DNA of 64,000 nt from Sphingomonas aracearum (GCF_003345355.1 NZ_QQNB01000001.1:682001-746000), one strand, 5' to 3'; counted from the first letter of the stretch, positions 34,080 to 43,687 are shown. Numbers and translations: made by a program. The notes: generated by a model from the letters alone, not told the origin.

Positions 34080-35402
34080 TCAGGCGGTGGCTGCCCCTCG
34101 CTTCAGCAGCACGCCCGCCCGGTAATAATGGAACAGCGCCCAGGGCGTCGCCGCGGCGAAGGTCATCATGGCGTAGCGCAGGCTTTCCTCGCCGAAGCTC
34201 GGCTTCAGCGCGTCCGAGATGACGCCGATCAGCGTCGGCCCGGCGCCCAGCCCGACCAGGTTGATGACGAACAGCGTCACCGCCGCCCACAACGCCCGCA
34301 ACCGCAGCGGCGCGAGGCCCTGGATCAGCGCGAACGTCGGCCCGAGATAGGAATTCACCAGCAGGATGGACGCGAAGTAGATCGCCACCGCCGTCTTCGG
34401 GTCGCTTTCGGTGTAGAACAGGAAGGCGAGCGGCAGGCCGACGATCTTCATCACCACGATCAGCCAGCTCTGCGCATACAGGCCCCAGCGCTTGGCTACC
34501 CAGTTCGCCGCCCAGCCGCCGCCGACCGCCGAGATGGTGCCGCAGATCGCGCCGATCGGCGCGACGTAGCGGGCCACGTCGAACATCGAGATGCCGAGCG
34601 ACCGCTGCATGAAGCTCGGCCCGAACGCCGAATGGCCGTAGCCGATCAGCGAGGTAACGGTGACGCCCATGACGAGGTGGAATGCCGCCTTGTTGGCGAA
34701 CATCGAGCGAAAGCCTTCGCCGATCGACGGGATGGTGCCGTGCGCCTCGCCTTCCGCGACGATCTGCACGTCGGACAGGCCGCGCTTCGGCTCCACCACC
34801 AGCCATTTCACCAGCAGCGCCAGCACGATGCCGGGCAGCCCCACCGTGAACATCGCCGCGCGCCAGCCATACAGGTGCGCAACGGTGCCGCCGATCATGG
34901 TGCCGAACGCCGCGCCCAGCACCACGCCCAGCGAGTAGATGCCCATGGCCCCGGCCCGCTTTTCCGGCGGGTAGAGGTCGGCGATGATCGAATGGCTCGG
35001 CGGGCTCGACCCCGCCTCGCCCACGCCCACGCCGATGCGCGCGAACAGCAATTGCCAGAAGTTCTGCGCCAGCCCGCACACCGCGGTGAACAGGCTCCAC
35101 AGCGCCAGCGCACCGGCGATCAGGTTCACCCGGTTGCCCCGGTCGGCCAGCCGCGCGACGGGGATGCCCAGGGTGGCATAGAAGATCGCGAACGCCAGCC
35201 CGGCGAGCAGCCCCAGCTGCGTGTCCGAGAGGTGCAGGTCCACCCGGATCAGCTCCTGCAGGATCGCCAGGATCTGCCGGTCCATATAGCTGAAGAAATA
35301 GGCGGTGGTGAGCAGCGTCAGGGTGAGGCCACGCCGGCGCAGGGCCAGCGTGGCGGCGATTTCCGGGTGCGTCTCGCCGGACGACGTTTCGGCAGGCGAC
35401 AT
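34080..35402 (-). CDS. MFS transporter, Spinster-like
   Basis: 440 residues, about 12 membrane helices, from ATG 35402 with AGGAGAGG upstream. YFFSYMDRQILAILQE in helix 1 and FARIGVGVGEAGSSPPSHSIIADLYPPEKR around helices 4-5 (given as FARIGVGVGEAGSSPP then SHSIIADLYPPEKR) are the Spinster/sphingolipid-transporter-like signature common in sphingomonad catabolic loci. It follows the TonB receptor on the same strand with a 117-base gap, suggesting that the receptor and this permease carry the same lipophilic compound across outer and inner membranes. Confidence 0.87.
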   Translation of the reverse strand: MSPAETSSGETHPEIAATLALRRRGLTLTLLTTAYFFSYMDRQILAILQELIRVDLHLSDTQLGLLAGLAFAIFYATLGIPVARLADRGNRVNLIAGALALWSLFTAVCGLAQNFWQLLFARIGVGVGEAGSSPPSHSIIADLYPPEKRAGAMGIYSLGVVLGAAFGTMIGGTVAHLYGWRAAMFTVGLPGIVLALLVKWLVVEPKRGLSDVQIVAEGEAHGTIPSIGEGFRSMFANKAAFHLVMGVTVTSLIGYGHSAFGPSFMQRSLGISMFDVARYVAPIGAICGTISAVGGGWAANWVAKRWGLYAQSWLIVVMKIVGLPLAFLFYTESDPKTAVAIYFASILLVNSYLGPTFALIQGLAPLRLRALWAAVTLFVINLVGLGAGPTLIGVISDALKPSFGEESLRYAMMTFAAATPWALFHYYRAGVLLKRGAATA

Positions 35403-35519
35403 GGGCGACCTCTCCTTCTGTGTCGGCTGTTGCCGGTTTTTCCACGCCGTCGTGGCGGGTGGTTCGCTGTCGATCCTAGGCGCCATAAGAAAGCCGCTCC
35501 CGTGTCGTTGTGTTGCGCG

Positions 35520-38500
35520 TCAGAATTGTGCGGAGACCCCGACCTTGAACATGCGGCCGAATGGATTGCCGACGAACGGCTCGTAATTGTAATCCTCGCG
35601 CGCGAATGGCGGCTGCGCGTCGAGGATGTTGTAGACGGTGCCGGTCAGCGTCACCTGGCCGGCCAGCCGCACCTGGATGTTGAAGTCTGCGGTGACGAAC
35701 TCGTTGATGTCGGCGCCCTGGAGCAGGGTGGTGCCCGCCGCGGAGACGGACAGGTCGGGCGCGAACGGACCGGTGCGTGCATCGGCCCGCTGGTCGTGCA
35801 GGCCGTCGGTATAGTTGATCGTCAGCCGCGTATCGACCGGCCCGCCGCCCAGGTCGATATACCCCTGCCCCTTCCATTCCGGCAGCGGGTAGAGCGTGGT
35901 CTGATAGTTGAGCAGGCCCACGCCGTCATAGCCCTGCGCCACCTGCACGCCGGCTACGGTGATCGGGCCGATCTTGTCCTCCAGCGTGTAGGTGACGGTC
36001 GCGCCCGCGCCGAAGCGCATGTCGCTGCCGAACAGCGAGTCCGCCTTGTAGTCCACCTGAAGGTCGAGGCCGGAATTGGTGATCGCGGCGCCGTTCTGCA
36101 GCTCGGTACGCACGCGCGAGATGTTCGCCACCGTGGTCGCCGCGGTGCAGGGCCCGGTGTTGAAGGTGAACCGCGCCACCAGCGTCGGGTTCGCCGCACA
36201 GGTGTTGCCCCCCGTGGACGGGAACAGGGTCGCCACCATGGAGGATAGCGGATCGGTGACCAGCGCGTCCTCCAGCTCGTAGCGGAAATAATCCAGCGCC
36301 GCGGTGAAGCCGCCGGCGGTGAGCAGGATCCCGCCCGAATAGTTCTTGGACGATTCCGGCTTCAGATTGGCGTTGCCGAACACGTCCACCGGCTTGAAGG
36401 TGGAGCCGATCAGCTGCAGCGAGGTGACCGAATTGGCGTTGAGGTTCGCCAGGGTGGGTGCACGGAACGTTGTGCCGAAGCCGCCGCGCACCGCCAGCCA
36501 GTCGGTGATCTGCAACCGGGCACGGATCTGCGGATCGAAGGTGGAGCCCACCCCGCCGCCATAATCCTCGTAGCGGGCGGCAAGCTGCACGTTCAGCGGC
36601 TGGAGGATCGGCAGCTGCAACTCGCCGAACAGCGCGTACACGCCGCCCTTGAGGTTGCTATCCCGGTTCGTGCCCAGGAAACCGAGCGCGCCATTGGGCG
36701 GGCTGGCGGCCTGGCCTTGCGTGTTGGGCGCGCAGGCCGCCGGGTTCGTGTTGCCGTTGATGGGGGATTCGCGGCACGGGTTGATGGCCAGGTTGTTGTT
36801 CGCGCCGTAGCGCGTGTCGAACCAGCTGTAGCGATATTGGGCGCCGACGCCGAACGCCACGTCGCCGCCCGGCAGGTGGAGCCCGGTCTTGCCGCTGATC
36901 GAGGCGTCCGCCACGAACAATTCGGTGTCGACCCGGGTGGAGGACTTCACGAAGAACCAGCGCGCCAGGTCGGCGCTGTTGGCCAGCGCCGCGGTCGCCT
37001 GCGGGTTGGTCGCCCCCGTCACCAGGTTCGTGCCGATCGCGTTGCTGAACGGGTTCAGCCACTGGCAGCCGTTCTGCCCCGGCGTGTTCGCCGCGACGTT
37101 GCAGTTCGGGCCGCCAAGGCCGCGCAGCGCCAGCTGCACGCGGTCGCCGAAGGAGTCGTAGCCGTCGATGTAGCGGTAATAATGATGATAGGTCGCGCCG
37201 AGATTGAGGTCGATGTCCGGCGTGAGGCGCTGGGTGAGATCCGCGGTGAAGCGCATCGACTCCGACTTGCGCATGCCGCGCGACGATCCGTTCTCCTTGT
37301 CGTCGCCGTAAAAGGCCGGATTGCCGCCGGCCAGGAACGGGCGGAACAGCAAGGTGGGAAACACCACCCCGCTGGCTGCCGCCGGGATGCCGGGATTGGC
37401 CGCGCGATAGGCGATCAGGCCGGGATTGGCCGCCGGCACGTAGAAACCGGCGACGAACGGCGTCGGATTGGTGCCGCCCAGCGCCGCCACCGACGGCGAC
37501 TGCGTCAACAGATAGGACGGCGAGGTAAGATAGTGCGGCACGGTGGAGCGGCCGTACAGCGCCGTCACCTCGAACTTGGTGCTGGAGGTGAGGTCCGCCT
37601 CGAAATCGATAAAGGCGGTGCCGCGCTTCTCCAGGTCGGAGATCACGTCGAAGCCGGTATATTGGGTGTAGCAGCGGCCGTTGGCGCCCACGACCCCCGA
37701 CAATGTCGTGCAGCCGGCGTCCGGCTGCACGGCGGAAAGCGGCGCGCCGGTGGGCGCAACGGCCAGGAAGTTGGCCGGATTGCCGCCACCCGTCCACCCG
37801 CCCTGCGGATTGTTGAGGTACGGCTGCACCGCGAATTCGCGGTCGCGCGCCATCAGCTCGCCGCGCTTCTGGAAGCCGATGGCGGCCAGCACGCGGAAGT
37901 TCTCGCCGACATGGCCGTAGGATACCGAAGCATCGATATCGCCATCGGTGTCCTGCACGAACTTGTACGCGCCGGAAACGCGGAAGCCTTCCTGATCGGT
38001 GCGGGTGATGAAGTTGACCACGCCGGCCACGGCTTCGGAGCCGTAGGTCGCCGCCGCGCCGTCCTTCAGCACCTCGATGCGCCCGATCGCGGCGGAGGGG
38101 ATGAGGTTGATGTCCACCGCCGGCACGCCGTTGCCCGACGTCGCCAGCCGCTTGGAGTTGAGCAGCACAAGCGTGCGCTGCGGGGAAAGGCCGCGCAGGT
38201 TGGCGGTGGCGATGCCCTCCGCGCCCTGCGCCCTGCTGTCGAACTGGTTGGCCTCGCCCAGGCTTGCCGAGGCGGTGGGCAGCATCTTGAACAGCTCAAC
38301 GGCGGACGGCGCGCCCATCTTGGCCAGTTCATCCCCGCCGATCACGTTGACGGGCAGCGCCGAGTCTTCCGGCGTGCCGCGGATCAGCGATCCGGTGACG
38401 ACGATCTCTGCCGCCTGCGAGTCCTGCACTTCCTCCCGGGGCAGGGTCTGCGTGGGGGGCTCGGGTTGCGCCTGCTGGTCGGCGGCGATCTGCGCATGAG

Positions 38501-38567
38501 CCGGTGCCGCAAGGCCAAGCGCCAGCACGGAAAACGCGCACGCGGCCAGGTACTGCTTTTTCAGCAT
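35520..38567 (-). CDS. TonB-dependent receptor
   Basis: 1015 residues from ATG 38567 (RBS GGGAGAGG). Signal peptide KKQYLAACAFSVLALGLAAP with AHAQ cleavage. TonB box-like AEIVVTGSLIRG near residue 52, plug domain with LLNSKRLATSGNGVPAVDINLIP and VLKDGAAATYGSEAVAGVVNF, then a 22-strand barrel ending in phenylalanine (GVSAQF), the outer-membrane sorting signal. It resembles the large ligand-unspecified receptors of sphingomonads rather than a siderophore receptor. The nearby Spinster MFS and acyl-CoA dehydrogenases suggest a lipid-like substrate. Confidence 0.93.
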   Translation of the reverse strand: MLKKQYLAACAFSVLALGLAAPAHAQIAADQQAQPEPPTQTLPREEVQDSQAAEIVVTGSLIRGTPEDSALPVNVIGGDELAKMGAPSAVELFKMLPTASASLGEANQFDSRAQGAEGIATANLRGLSPQRTLVLLNSKRLATSGNGVPAVDINLIPSAAIGRIEVLKDGAAATYGSEAVAGVVNFITRTDQEGFRVSGAYKFVQDTDGDIDASVSYGHVGENFRVLAAIGFQKRGELMARDREFAVQPYLNNPQGGWTGGGNPANFLAVAPTGAPLSAVQPDAGCTTLSGVVGANGRCYTQYTGFDVISDLEKRGTAFIDFEADLTSSTKFEVTALYGRSTVPHYLTSPSYLLTQSPSVAALGGTNPTPFVAGFYVPAANPGLIAYRAANPGIPAAASGVVFPTLLFRPFLAGGNPAFYGDDKENGSSRGMRKSESMRFTADLTQRLTPDIDLNLGATYHHYYRYIDGYDSFGDRVQLALRGLGGPNCNVAANTPGQNGCQWLNPFSNAIGTNLVTGATNPQATAALANSADLARWFFVKSSTRVDTELFVADASISGKTGLHLPGGDVAFGVGAQYRYSWFDTRYGANNNLAINPCRESPINGNTNPAACAPNTQGQAASPPNGALGFLGTNRDSNLKGGVYALFGELQLPILQPLNVQLAARYEDYGGGVGSTFDPQIRARLQITDWLAVRGGFGTTFRAPTLANLNANSVTSLQLIGSTFKPVDVFGNANLKPESSKNYSGGILLTAGGFTAALDYFRYELEDALVTDPLSSMVATLFPSTGGNTCAANPTLVARFTFNTGPCTAATTVANISRVRTELQNGAAITNSGLDLQVDYKADSLFGSDMRFGAGATVTYTLEDKIGPITVAGVQVAQGYDGVGLLNYQTTLYPLPEWKGQGYIDLGGGPVDTRLTINYTDGLHDQRADARTGPFAPDLSVSAAGTTLLQGADINEFVTADFNIQVRLAGQVTLTGTVYNILDAQPPFAREDYNYEPFVGNPFGRMFKVGVSAQF

Positions 38568-38619
38568 ATGTCCTCTCCCTTGCGGCCAGAACACTTTGCC
38601 GGCTCCGTACCGCAAGCTC

Positions 38620-38648
38620 GATAATGACAAAGCCTGCCGCTACGTCAA
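38620..38648 (-). promoter_or_regulatory. Predicted housekeeping promoter of the TonB receptor
   Basis: On the minus strand TTGACG (38648-38643), 17 bases, ATTATC (38625-38620), 53 bases before the receptor start. The -35 overlaps a block shared at the same distance with the other TonB receptor (see findings). Confidence 0.5.
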
Positions 38649-38714
38649 GGCAGTAAAGACAGGAGAGTAGCGGTGAGAAGTGGCCGAACAGGGCCAACCC
38701 GATCTTCTAATATG

Positions 38715-38750
38715 AAAAGGCCAGCCCGGCGCGAGCCAGACTGGCCTTTT
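38715..38750 (-). terminator. Rho-independent terminator
   Basis: Perfect 10-bp stem AAAAGGCCAG/CTGGCCTTTT with a 16-base loop, downstream of the second acyl-CoA dehydrogenase stop (38768). Reads as a stem followed by T4 on both strands, so it can act bidirectionally and insulates the dehydrogenase operon from the receptor promoter. Confidence 0.88.
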
Positions 38751-38767
38751 CGTCGGGCAGGCTTCGC

Positions 38768-39841
38768 TCAGAAGCCGCTGAGCGAGGCGAAACGATCCCG
38801 CAGGTACGAGGTGTTGCCCCACATCGCCTCCAGCACGCGCATCCGCTTCAGGTAGAATCCGGCGTCATATTCGTCGGTCATGCCGATGCCGCCGTGCAGC
38901 TGGATCATCTCGCGGCTCATGACATGGCCGACTTCGTTCGCCTTGGCCTTGGCGAGCAGCGCCGCCTGGCGAGTGTCCCCGCCGCTGTCGATCGCGGCCA
39001 GCCCCGCCTCGACGGCGGAGCGCATCTGCTCGATGTCGCCGTACAGCGCCGCCATGCGATGTTGCAGCGCCTGAAACGTCGCCAGCACCTGCCCGAACTG
39101 CACCCGCTGCTTGAGATAGGCGAGCGTCGTGTCGAACGCCTGCCCGGCCAGCCCCAGCATCTCCGCCGCCGCCAGCACCCGCGCGCGATCGAGCACATCG
39201 TCCAGCAGGCTGTCCTTGCCGCCTTCCAGCTTCTCGGCAGCTACACCGTCGAAGCGGATTTCGGCATGGCTGCGGAAATCGGTCAGGTGCCGGCGCGAAC
39301 GCGTGATCCCCTCGGCGCCGCCGTCGACCAGGTACAGGCCGTCGCCCGCCGCGACCACGAAGAGCCCCGCGGCGTCCCCTTCGGCGACGAACGCCTTGGT
39401 GCCCGACAGACGCCCGTCCGCCACGGTCGCCTTGATCGTCGCGGGATCGTGGCGAGGGCCCTCGTCGACCGCCAGAGCCGCGACCAGCTCGCCGCTGGCG
39501 ATGCGCGGCAACCAGAGCTGCTTCTGCTCCTCCGAGCCGCCCAGCACGACCGCGGAAGCCGCCGCCGCCGTCGCCGCCAGCGGGCTCGCCGTCACCGTCT
39601 TGCCGAGCTCTTCCAGCACCAGACCCAGGCTGAGCCAGCCGAAGTCGCTGCCGCCATGCGCTTCGGGGATGACGATCCCGGCCCAGCCCATCTCCGCCAT
39701 GGTGCCATAGGTGCCGGCGTCGAAGCCGGTCGCCTCGTTCGCGTCGCGCACCTTGCGCCAGGCGGTGACCGGGCTTTCGTTCTGCGTCCATTCGCGCGCC
39801 ATGTCGCGCAGCATTGTCTGTTCTTCGCTGAGTACGGCCAT
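38768..39841 (-). CDS. Acyl-CoA dehydrogenase, likely non-catalytic subunit
   Basis: 357 residues, 14 bases after a larger acyl-CoA dehydrogenase. It has the family fold: MGWAGIVIPEAHGGSDFGW, KAFVAEGDAAGLFVVAA, and the C-terminal IQLHGGIGMTDEYD. The helix-G segment where the catalytic Glu should be reads DRARVLAAAEMLG, with no Glu at the usual place, and the C-terminal YEG/YGG motif is absent. This matches the inactive partner of alpha2beta2 enzymes known from steroid side-chain degradation (paired FadE genes). RBS GGGGAGC before ATG 39841. Assignment as a heteromer is inference. Confidence 0.87.
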   Translation of the reverse strand: MAVLSEEQTMLRDMAREWTQNESPVTAWRKVRDANEATGFDAGTYGTMAEMGWAGIVIPEAHGGSDFGWLSLGLVLEELGKTVTASPLAATAAAASAVVLGGSEEQKQLWLPRIASGELVAALAVDEGPRHDPATIKATVADGRLSGTKAFVAEGDAAGLFVVAAGDGLYLVDGGAEGITRSRRHLTDFRSHAEIRFDGVAAEKLEGGKDSLLDDVLDRARVLAAAEMLGLAGQAFDTTLAYLKQRVQFGQVLATFQALQHRMAALYGDIEQMRSAVEAGLAAIDSGGDTRQAALLAKAKANEVGHVMSREMIQLHGGIGMTDEYDAGFYLKRMRVLEAMWGNTSYLRDRFASLSGF

Positions 39842-39855
39842 GAGCCCGCTCCCCT

Positions 39856-41070
39856 TTACTGGTGGTCGAGCATCCCGAGGATGCGCTTGGCGATCACGTT
39901 GTTCTGCACCTCGGTGGAGCCGCCATAGATCGTGGTCGCCTTGCCGAAGAGCCAGGCACGGACGCTGGCGAGCTCGCCTTCGCTGAACCCCTCGCCTTCC
40001 CAGCCCAGCCCTTGCAGGCCGCGGATCTCGATCAACAGCTCGGCGCGCTCCTGGCCGAGCTTGGTGCCCGCCGTCTTGAGGATCGAGGACACGACCGAGA
40101 CGCCGCCCGCTTCCTTGGACTCCGCCTGCACGCGCATGGCGGTGAGCAGGAACGCGCGCCAGTCCATCTCCCATTTCGCGATCCGCGCGCGCAGGTCGCG
40201 GTCGGCGATGCGGCCCTCGTCGTCGGTGCCGACGAACTTCTTCGCGATGTCCGCCAGGCTCGGCCCCGAAGGCTGGAGTCGCGAGCCGCCGCCCGACAGG
40301 TTCGTGCGCTCGTGCTGGAGCAGGCGCTTGCCGATGGTCCAGCCCTCGCCTTCCTTGCCGACGAGGTTCTCCTTGGGCACCTCCACGTTGGTAAAGAACG
40401 TTTCGCAGAACGGCGACATGCCGGAGATCATGCGGATGGGCTTCACCTCGACGCCGGGCGCATCCATGTCGATCAGCAGGAACGAGATGCCGCGATGCTT
40501 GTCCGACTTGTCGGTGCGCACCAGGCAGAAGCATTTGTCCGCCCATTGCCCTCCGCTCGTCCAGGTCTTCTGCCCGTTGACGAGATAGTGATCGCCCTTG
40601 TCCTCGGCGAAGGTCTGGAGGTTGGCGAGGTCGGAGCCGGCATTCGGTTCGGAATAGCCCTGGCACCAGCGGATCTCGCCGCGCGCGATCGGCGGGATAT
40701 GCTCCTGCTTCTGCGCCTCGTTGCCATATTCCAGCAGCGTCGGCCCGAACATCATCACGCCCATGCCGCCGATCGGGTTCCAGGCGCCGGCCCGCGCCAT
40801 CTCCTGGCTCAGCACGCGCGCGTCGGCGCGCGAGAGGCCGCCGCCGCCATATTCCTTCGGCCAGGTGGGCACGCCCCAGCCCTTTTCGCCCATCGCCCGG
40901 CGCCAGGCGGTCATTTCGGGCGTTTCCTCGGTGGGGCCCTCGACGGAGGCCAGGGCATTGTCCATGCCCTTCAGCGTCGGCGGGAAGTTCTCCGCCAGCC
41001 AGCTTCGGACCTCCTGGCGGAAGTCCTCCGGCGAGCTGGCTGGCCTGTCGAGTTCGGCGGCGGTCGCCAT
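39856..41070 (-). CDS. Acyl-CoA dehydrogenase, catalytic subunit
   Basis: 404 residues. FAD-dependent alpha,beta-desaturation of an acyl-CoA. WCQGYSEPNAGSDLA near residue 133 and YLVNGQKTWTSGGQWA bind FAD and substrate; LLQHERTNLSGGG carries a Glu at the helix-G position used as base by isovaleryl-type enzymes. The C-terminus has TTIYGGSTEVQNNVIAKRILGM. Size and the small companion gene fit the steroid/terpenoid-type FadE pairs. AGGAGAGG precedes ATG 41070. Physiological acyl group unknown. Confidence 0.92.
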   Translation of the reverse strand: MATAAELDRPASSPEDFRQEVRSWLAENFPPTLKGMDNALASVEGPTEETPEMTAWRRAMGEKGWGVPTWPKEYGGGGLSRADARVLSQEMARAGAWNPIGGMGVMMFGPTLLEYGNEAQKQEHIPPIARGEIRWCQGYSEPNAGSDLANLQTFAEDKGDHYLVNGQKTWTSGGQWADKCFCLVRTDKSDKHRGISFLLIDMDAPGVEVKPIRMISGMSPFCETFFTNVEVPKENLVGKEGEGWTIGKRLLQHERTNLSGGGSRLQPSGPSLADIAKKFVGTDDEGRIADRDLRARIAKWEMDWRAFLLTAMRVQAESKEAGGVSVVSSILKTAGTKLGQERAELLIEIRGLQGLGWEGEGFSEGELASVRAWLFGKATTIYGGSTEVQNNVIAKRILGMLDHQ

Positions 41071-41167
41071 GCATCCTCTCCTGTCTTCGATTCTGAAGAT
41101 CGGGTATGGTGCTGACAGCCGGCGCGCCCGCGGTCAAGCGCTGCTTTCCCGCGGCGGCGTATGTTGG

Positions 41168-43561
41168 CTAACGGCGCACGCGAAAGGTGACGCCGATGGT
41201 GCGCGGGTCGCTGGGCGTCGCAAGGATCAGCCCGGAATTGCCCGCCTGCACCGTCACGTTCTGGATATAGTCGCGATCGAACAGGTTGCGCGCGAACACC
41301 GCCACTTCCCACCCCTGTTCGGAGCGGAAGCCGACCGAGCCGTTGACCAGCGTGTAACCGGGAAGGCGCGTATAGGCGGAGCCGGTGGGGTCGCCGTTCT
41401 GCCGGGTCTTGAGCAGCGCATCCAGATGCAGGAACGGCGCACCGCCGCGCACCACCTGCGGCGCGTAGTCGGCACCCAGCGTGCCCGACCATTTCGGCAC
41501 GCCCGGCAGCATCACGCCGCTCAGGTCGCAGAAGGTGGTGCCGCTGGCCGTGCGCTCGATCGGGCAGCCGCCGTTCGGATAGCGGTCATAGCGGCCATCG
41601 GCATAGGCGACAGAGGCCCCCAGCGACAGGTCGCGCACCGGCAGCGCGGTGAGGTCGCCCTCGAACCCGCGCACCGTCACCAGCGGAATGTTCGACAGGT
41701 AGGTGCGCAGCGCCACCGCCGCGCCCGTGTCGGTCACGTTCGCCTGGAAGTCGGTCACCCGCGTGTAGAAGCCATCTAGATTGAGGATCAGCCGGCCGCC
41801 CAGCGTGCGGGTCTTCAGTCCCACCTCGTAGTTGGTGTTCTGCTCCGGGCGGACGACGGCGGTGCCCAGCGCAGGCAGGTTCTGGTTGTTGAGCGGCAGG
41901 CCGGACATGTTGATCCCGCCCGACTTCGCCCCGCGGGCGAAGCCGGCATAGCCGAACACGCCATCGGTGAACTCGTAGGAGAGATTGGCCCGCCCGGTCA
42001 GCGCGCCATCGTCGACGGTCGCGCGATAGCTCTGGCCGCGTAAGGTTCCGAGCTTGGCCGCGACCAGCGCCGCATTGCTCGTCGGCAACCCGCCAAAGGT
42101 GAAGGTGTCGTACGTGCCCTTCTTGTCCTCCCAGGTGTAGCGCAGGCCGCCGGTGGCGGTGAGGCCGGGGAGCAGCCGCCAGTTCACCTCGCCGAACACG
42201 GCATAGCTGTTCGACTGAAAATCGGTGCGCCCGTCCGTGCCATAGCCGTCCAGCAGGTTGCGCGGCACGGTTGTGAGGCTCGCGCCCGAGCCGGTCGTCG
42301 GCCCGACCAGCCAGTAAGCCGCTTCCCGGCCGTAGATCGAGATCGGCCGCCCGATCACGCGCTGGCGGAAGAAATACAGCCCGCCGACCGCGCTCAGCGG
42401 GCCGGTGCCGTTCGAGGCGAGGCGCAGTTCCTGGCTGTACTGGTCCTGCCGGGAGGGGATGTGCTGCGACGTCTGGATCGGGATGCCCGTATAATCGCGG
42501 TCGTTGTCGGCATCCCAGTTCCAGAAGCGCCAGGCGGTGACCGAGGTCAGCGTCGCCGGGCCGAGGTTCCAGTCGGCGATCAGGCCGACGCCGCCCTCGT
42601 TGGTGTCGGTGCCGAGATTGGCGTCGATGTCGGTGACGCGGTCATACGGGTTGGTGCTGGGCACGGTGTAACCGAGGCCGGCGGCGAGCGCGGGATATTG
42701 GCGCGCGGCCGGCTTGAGCGTGGGAGCCACGCGGTAATAGACCTGGGTGCAGCAGTTCGCCTGGAAGTTGGTGAAGTCACCCGACAGCTTGAACGACAGC
42801 CCCTCCGAGGGCCCGTACAGGAGCTGGCCGCGCACCGCCTGGGTGCCGATCGTGTTGTGGTCGCGGCCGGTGCGCACGTTGTGGATCACGCCGTCCCGGC
42901 GGGTGGAAACGATGGACAGCCGCCCCGCCAGCACATCGCCCGCGATCGGCCCGGTCACCGCCGCCTTGGCCTGAACGAAGTCGAAGCTGCCATAGGACAG
43001 CTCCGCCTCGCCGGACGGCGTGAAGCCGGGCGCGCGGGTGGTAATGTTGATCGCCCCGGCGGTGGAATTCTTGCCGAACAGCGTGCCCTGTGGCCCGCGC
43101 AGCACCTCCACCTGCCCGACATCGCTGAAGTCGAACGCCGCGGTGGCGGGCCGGGCATGGTAGACCTGATCGACGTAGAAGCCGACGCCCGGTTCCAGCC
43201 CGTCATTGGCCTGGCTGACCGCGACCACGCTGGAGCCGAGGCCGCGAATGGTGAAGGCGGTGTTGCGGGGGTTGGCGGAGCTGTAGTTCAGCGACGGCAC
43301 GAGCTGCGCCAGCTGCTGCGTGTTCACCGTGTACGAACGGTCCAGCAGGTCGCCGCCGACGACGGACAGCGAGCCGGGGATGCGCTGCGCATCCTCGGTG
43401 CGGCGGCGCGCGGTGACGAGCACCTCGCCGACACGCACCTCCTCCGGCGTGCCCTGCTGCACTTGCGCCGGGCCGTCGGCCGACACCGATTGGGCGAGCG
43501 CCGGCGCGGCGATCGCAGACAGCACGATTGCCATGGCCGGGCCGGCCAGGTGATGACGCAT
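41168..43561 (-). CDS. TonB-dependent receptor
   Basis: 797 residues. Signal peptide MAIVLSAIAAPALAQS, TonB box VGEVLVTARRRTEDAQ, plug with IRGLGSSVVAVSQANDG, and the strong VEVLRGPQGTLFGKNSTAGA motif, then the barrel. The C-terminus is GVTFRVRR, ending in Arg where most outer-membrane barrels end in an aromatic residue. GFYVDQVYHARPA is typical of the CirA-like, non-siderophore receptors of sphingomonads. It is 97 bases upstream of the acyl-CoA dehydrogenase pair, same strand, likely co-regulated. A 20-bp palindrome lies 22 bases upstream. Confidence 0.93.
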   Translation of the reverse strand: MRHHLAGPAMAIVLSAIAAPALAQSVSADGPAQVQQGTPEEVRVGEVLVTARRRTEDAQRIPGSLSVVGGDLLDRSYTVNTQQLAQLVPSLNYSSANPRNTAFTIRGLGSSVVAVSQANDGLEPGVGFYVDQVYHARPATAAFDFSDVGQVEVLRGPQGTLFGKNSTAGAINITTRAPGFTPSGEAELSYGSFDFVQAKAAVTGPIAGDVLAGRLSIVSTRRDGVIHNVRTGRDHNTIGTQAVRGQLLYGPSEGLSFKLSGDFTNFQANCCTQVYYRVAPTLKPAARQYPALAAGLGYTVPSTNPYDRVTDIDANLGTDTNEGGVGLIADWNLGPATLTSVTAWRFWNWDADNDRDYTGIPIQTSQHIPSRQDQYSQELRLASNGTGPLSAVGGLYFFRQRVIGRPISIYGREAAYWLVGPTTGSGASLTTVPRNLLDGYGTDGRTDFQSNSYAVFGEVNWRLLPGLTATGGLRYTWEDKKGTYDTFTFGGLPTSNAALVAAKLGTLRGQSYRATVDDGALTGRANLSYEFTDGVFGYAGFARGAKSGGINMSGLPLNNQNLPALGTAVVRPEQNTNYEVGLKTRTLGGRLILNLDGFYTRVTDFQANVTDTGAAVALRTYLSNIPLVTVRGFEGDLTALPVRDLSLGASVAYADGRYDRYPNGGCPIERTASGTTFCDLSGVMLPGVPKWSGTLGADYAPQVVRGGAPFLHLDALLKTRQNGDPTGSAYTRLPGYTLVNGSVGFRSEQGWEVAVFARNLFDRDYIQNVTVQAGNSGLILATPSDPRTIGVTFRVRR

Positions 43562-43582
43562 GAAGTACCCCTGCTGCTGATT

Positions 43583-43602
43583 CTATATCCGGCCGTATAT
43601 AG
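43583..43602. promoter_or_regulatory. Candidate operator palindrome
   Basis: CTATATCCGG/CCGTATATAG is a 20-bp inverted repeat with one mismatched pair, 22-41 bases upstream of the TonB receptor start. It is the most A/T-rich segment of the gap and would overlap the transcription start or leader, as expected for a repressor site. The regulator is not identified. Confidence 0.55.
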
Positions 43603-43687
43603 CTTTGGGTAGAGGTGCAAAGCCGGTCGGCAGCTACGCCAAGGCACTACTCGGAGGACTGGAGCCCGGGGCCGAGCGCGTCGGCAC

